Shown: positions 5,502 to 5,904 of the stretch, one piece after another | Layout: each line of letters starts with the position of its first letter | How positions within the stretch are numbered: the first letter of the stretch is position 1 | NCBI GenBank assembly: GCA_031271365.1 | Contig: JAISVV010000057.1 | Span: forward strand, 1 to 5,904 | Direction of reading: 5' to 3' | DNA from: Elusimicrobiota bacterium | Lineage (GTDB): Bacteria; Elusimicrobiota; Elusimicrobia; Elusimicrobiales; Elusimicrobiaceae | DNA: 5,904 bases | Program-made: the position numbers and the translations under genes | The notes under the pieces: generated by a model | The model's database searches: none | What the model saw: only the letters and a program-made list of their open reading frames with translations | Told to the model about the DNA's origin: nothing

Positions 5502-5904
5502 ATGTATTTAAAAGCTTTGGAAATAATCGGGTTTAAATCTTTCGCCGATAAGGTGCGTCTTAATTTTGAGCCGGGCGTAAGCTGCATTGTTGGCCCCAAC
5601 GGCTGCGGCAAAAGCAATGTAATAGACTCCGTGCGCTGGGCCATAGGAGAGATGAGCTGGAAGTCGCTGCGCTCGGGCTCTATGGTGGATATCATTTTTA
5701 ACGGCACAAAGCAGCGCCCGCCCTTAAATATGGCGCAGGTTAATATGATTTTTGATAACGCCTCGCGCAAACTGCCCGTGGATTTCAGCGAGGTTACCGT
5801 ATCGCGCAAAATTTACCGCAGCGGCGAGAGCGAATACTTTTTAAACCGCGTGCAATGCCGCCTTAAAGATATACGCGAGCTGTTTTTAGACACCGGCATC
5901 GGCG
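5502..5904 (+). CDS. smc: Chromosome segregation protein SMC, N-terminal part (3' end outside window)
   Basis: SMC is the ATPase of bacterial condensin. It dimerises, binds ScpA/ScpB and extrudes DNA loops to compact and separate the chromosome. The first 134 residues are in the window and cover the N-terminal half of the ATPase head. MYLKALEIIGFKSFADKV is the typical start. The Walker A motif GPNGCGKSN is at 31-39, with Lys37 at the same number as in Bacillus subtilis SMC. SLRSGSMVDIIFNGT follows, with Arg57 at the position of the B. subtilis Arg57 finger. At residue 51, where most bacterial SMCs have the Q-loop Gln (GEQS), this protein has Met (GEMSWK). The rest of the head, the coiled coils, hinge and C-terminal Walker B, more than 1000 residues in normal SMCs, lies beyond the edge. 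The start ATG has only a weak GGA ribosome site 9-11 bases upstream, but family alignment supports it. Confidence 0.96.
   Translation, partial: MYLKALEIIGFKSFADKVRLNFEPGVSCIVGPNGCGKSNVIDSVRWAIGEMSWKSLRSGSMVDIIFNGTKQRPPLNMAQVNMIFDNASRKLPVDFSEVTVSRKIYRSGESEYFLNRVQCRLKDIRELFLDTGIG

Noticed and set aside
5453..5809. Minus-strand frame of 118 codons over the start of smc
   Set aside because: It is opposite the conserved SMC ATPase head and has no family similarity.

Overview
The window looks like an ordinary chromosomal stretch of a Gram-negative-type bacterium. It has an exported beta-barrel protein with a C-terminal Phe, a bacterial condensin (SMC) and GatB. The core genes are rich in Ala and in GC-rich codons (sampled lines about 53-55% GC). 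No rRNA or other lineage marker is present, so the phylum cannot be fixed. The overall style would fit a host-associated lineage such as Elusimicrobiota, but that is a guess.

Layout. Positions 1-799 (minus) hold most of a class II Fic protein whose 3' end lies outside the window. This gene is AT-rich compared with its neighbours. Positions 800-936 are non-coding, with a probable fic promoter and two overlapping inverted repeats. Positions 937-3227 (minus) are a two-gene operon: a MurJ/MviN-like multi-membrane flippase followed, with a 10-bp overlap, by a family 2 glycosyltransferase. Positions 3228-3248 are a 21-bp divergent intergenic gap with opposing -10 boxes. Positions 3249-4682 (plus) are gatB, complete. 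Positions 4683-4775 contain a hairpin terminator between convergent genes. Positions 4776-5342 (minus) encode a small outer-membrane beta-barrel protein. Positions 5343-5501 are a divergent regulatory region. Positions 5502-5904 (plus) are the start of smc, cut off by the window edge.

How the genes relate. The flippase and glycosyltransferase are probably translationally coupled and work on the same lipid-linked cell-surface glycan. GatB (amidation of misacylated tRNA), SMC (chromosome segregation) and the beta-barrel protein are unrelated housekeeping or envelope functions. The Fic gene appears to be an accessory unit with its own promoter. No CRISPR array, insertion sequence, tRNA or rRNA was seen. 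I found no clear new multi-gene system. The points most worth checking are the apparently leaderless divergent start region of gatB and the flippase, the inverted repeats ahead of fic and the beta-barrel gene, the unusual Met at the SMC Q-loop, and the loss of MurJ-type arginines in the flippase.
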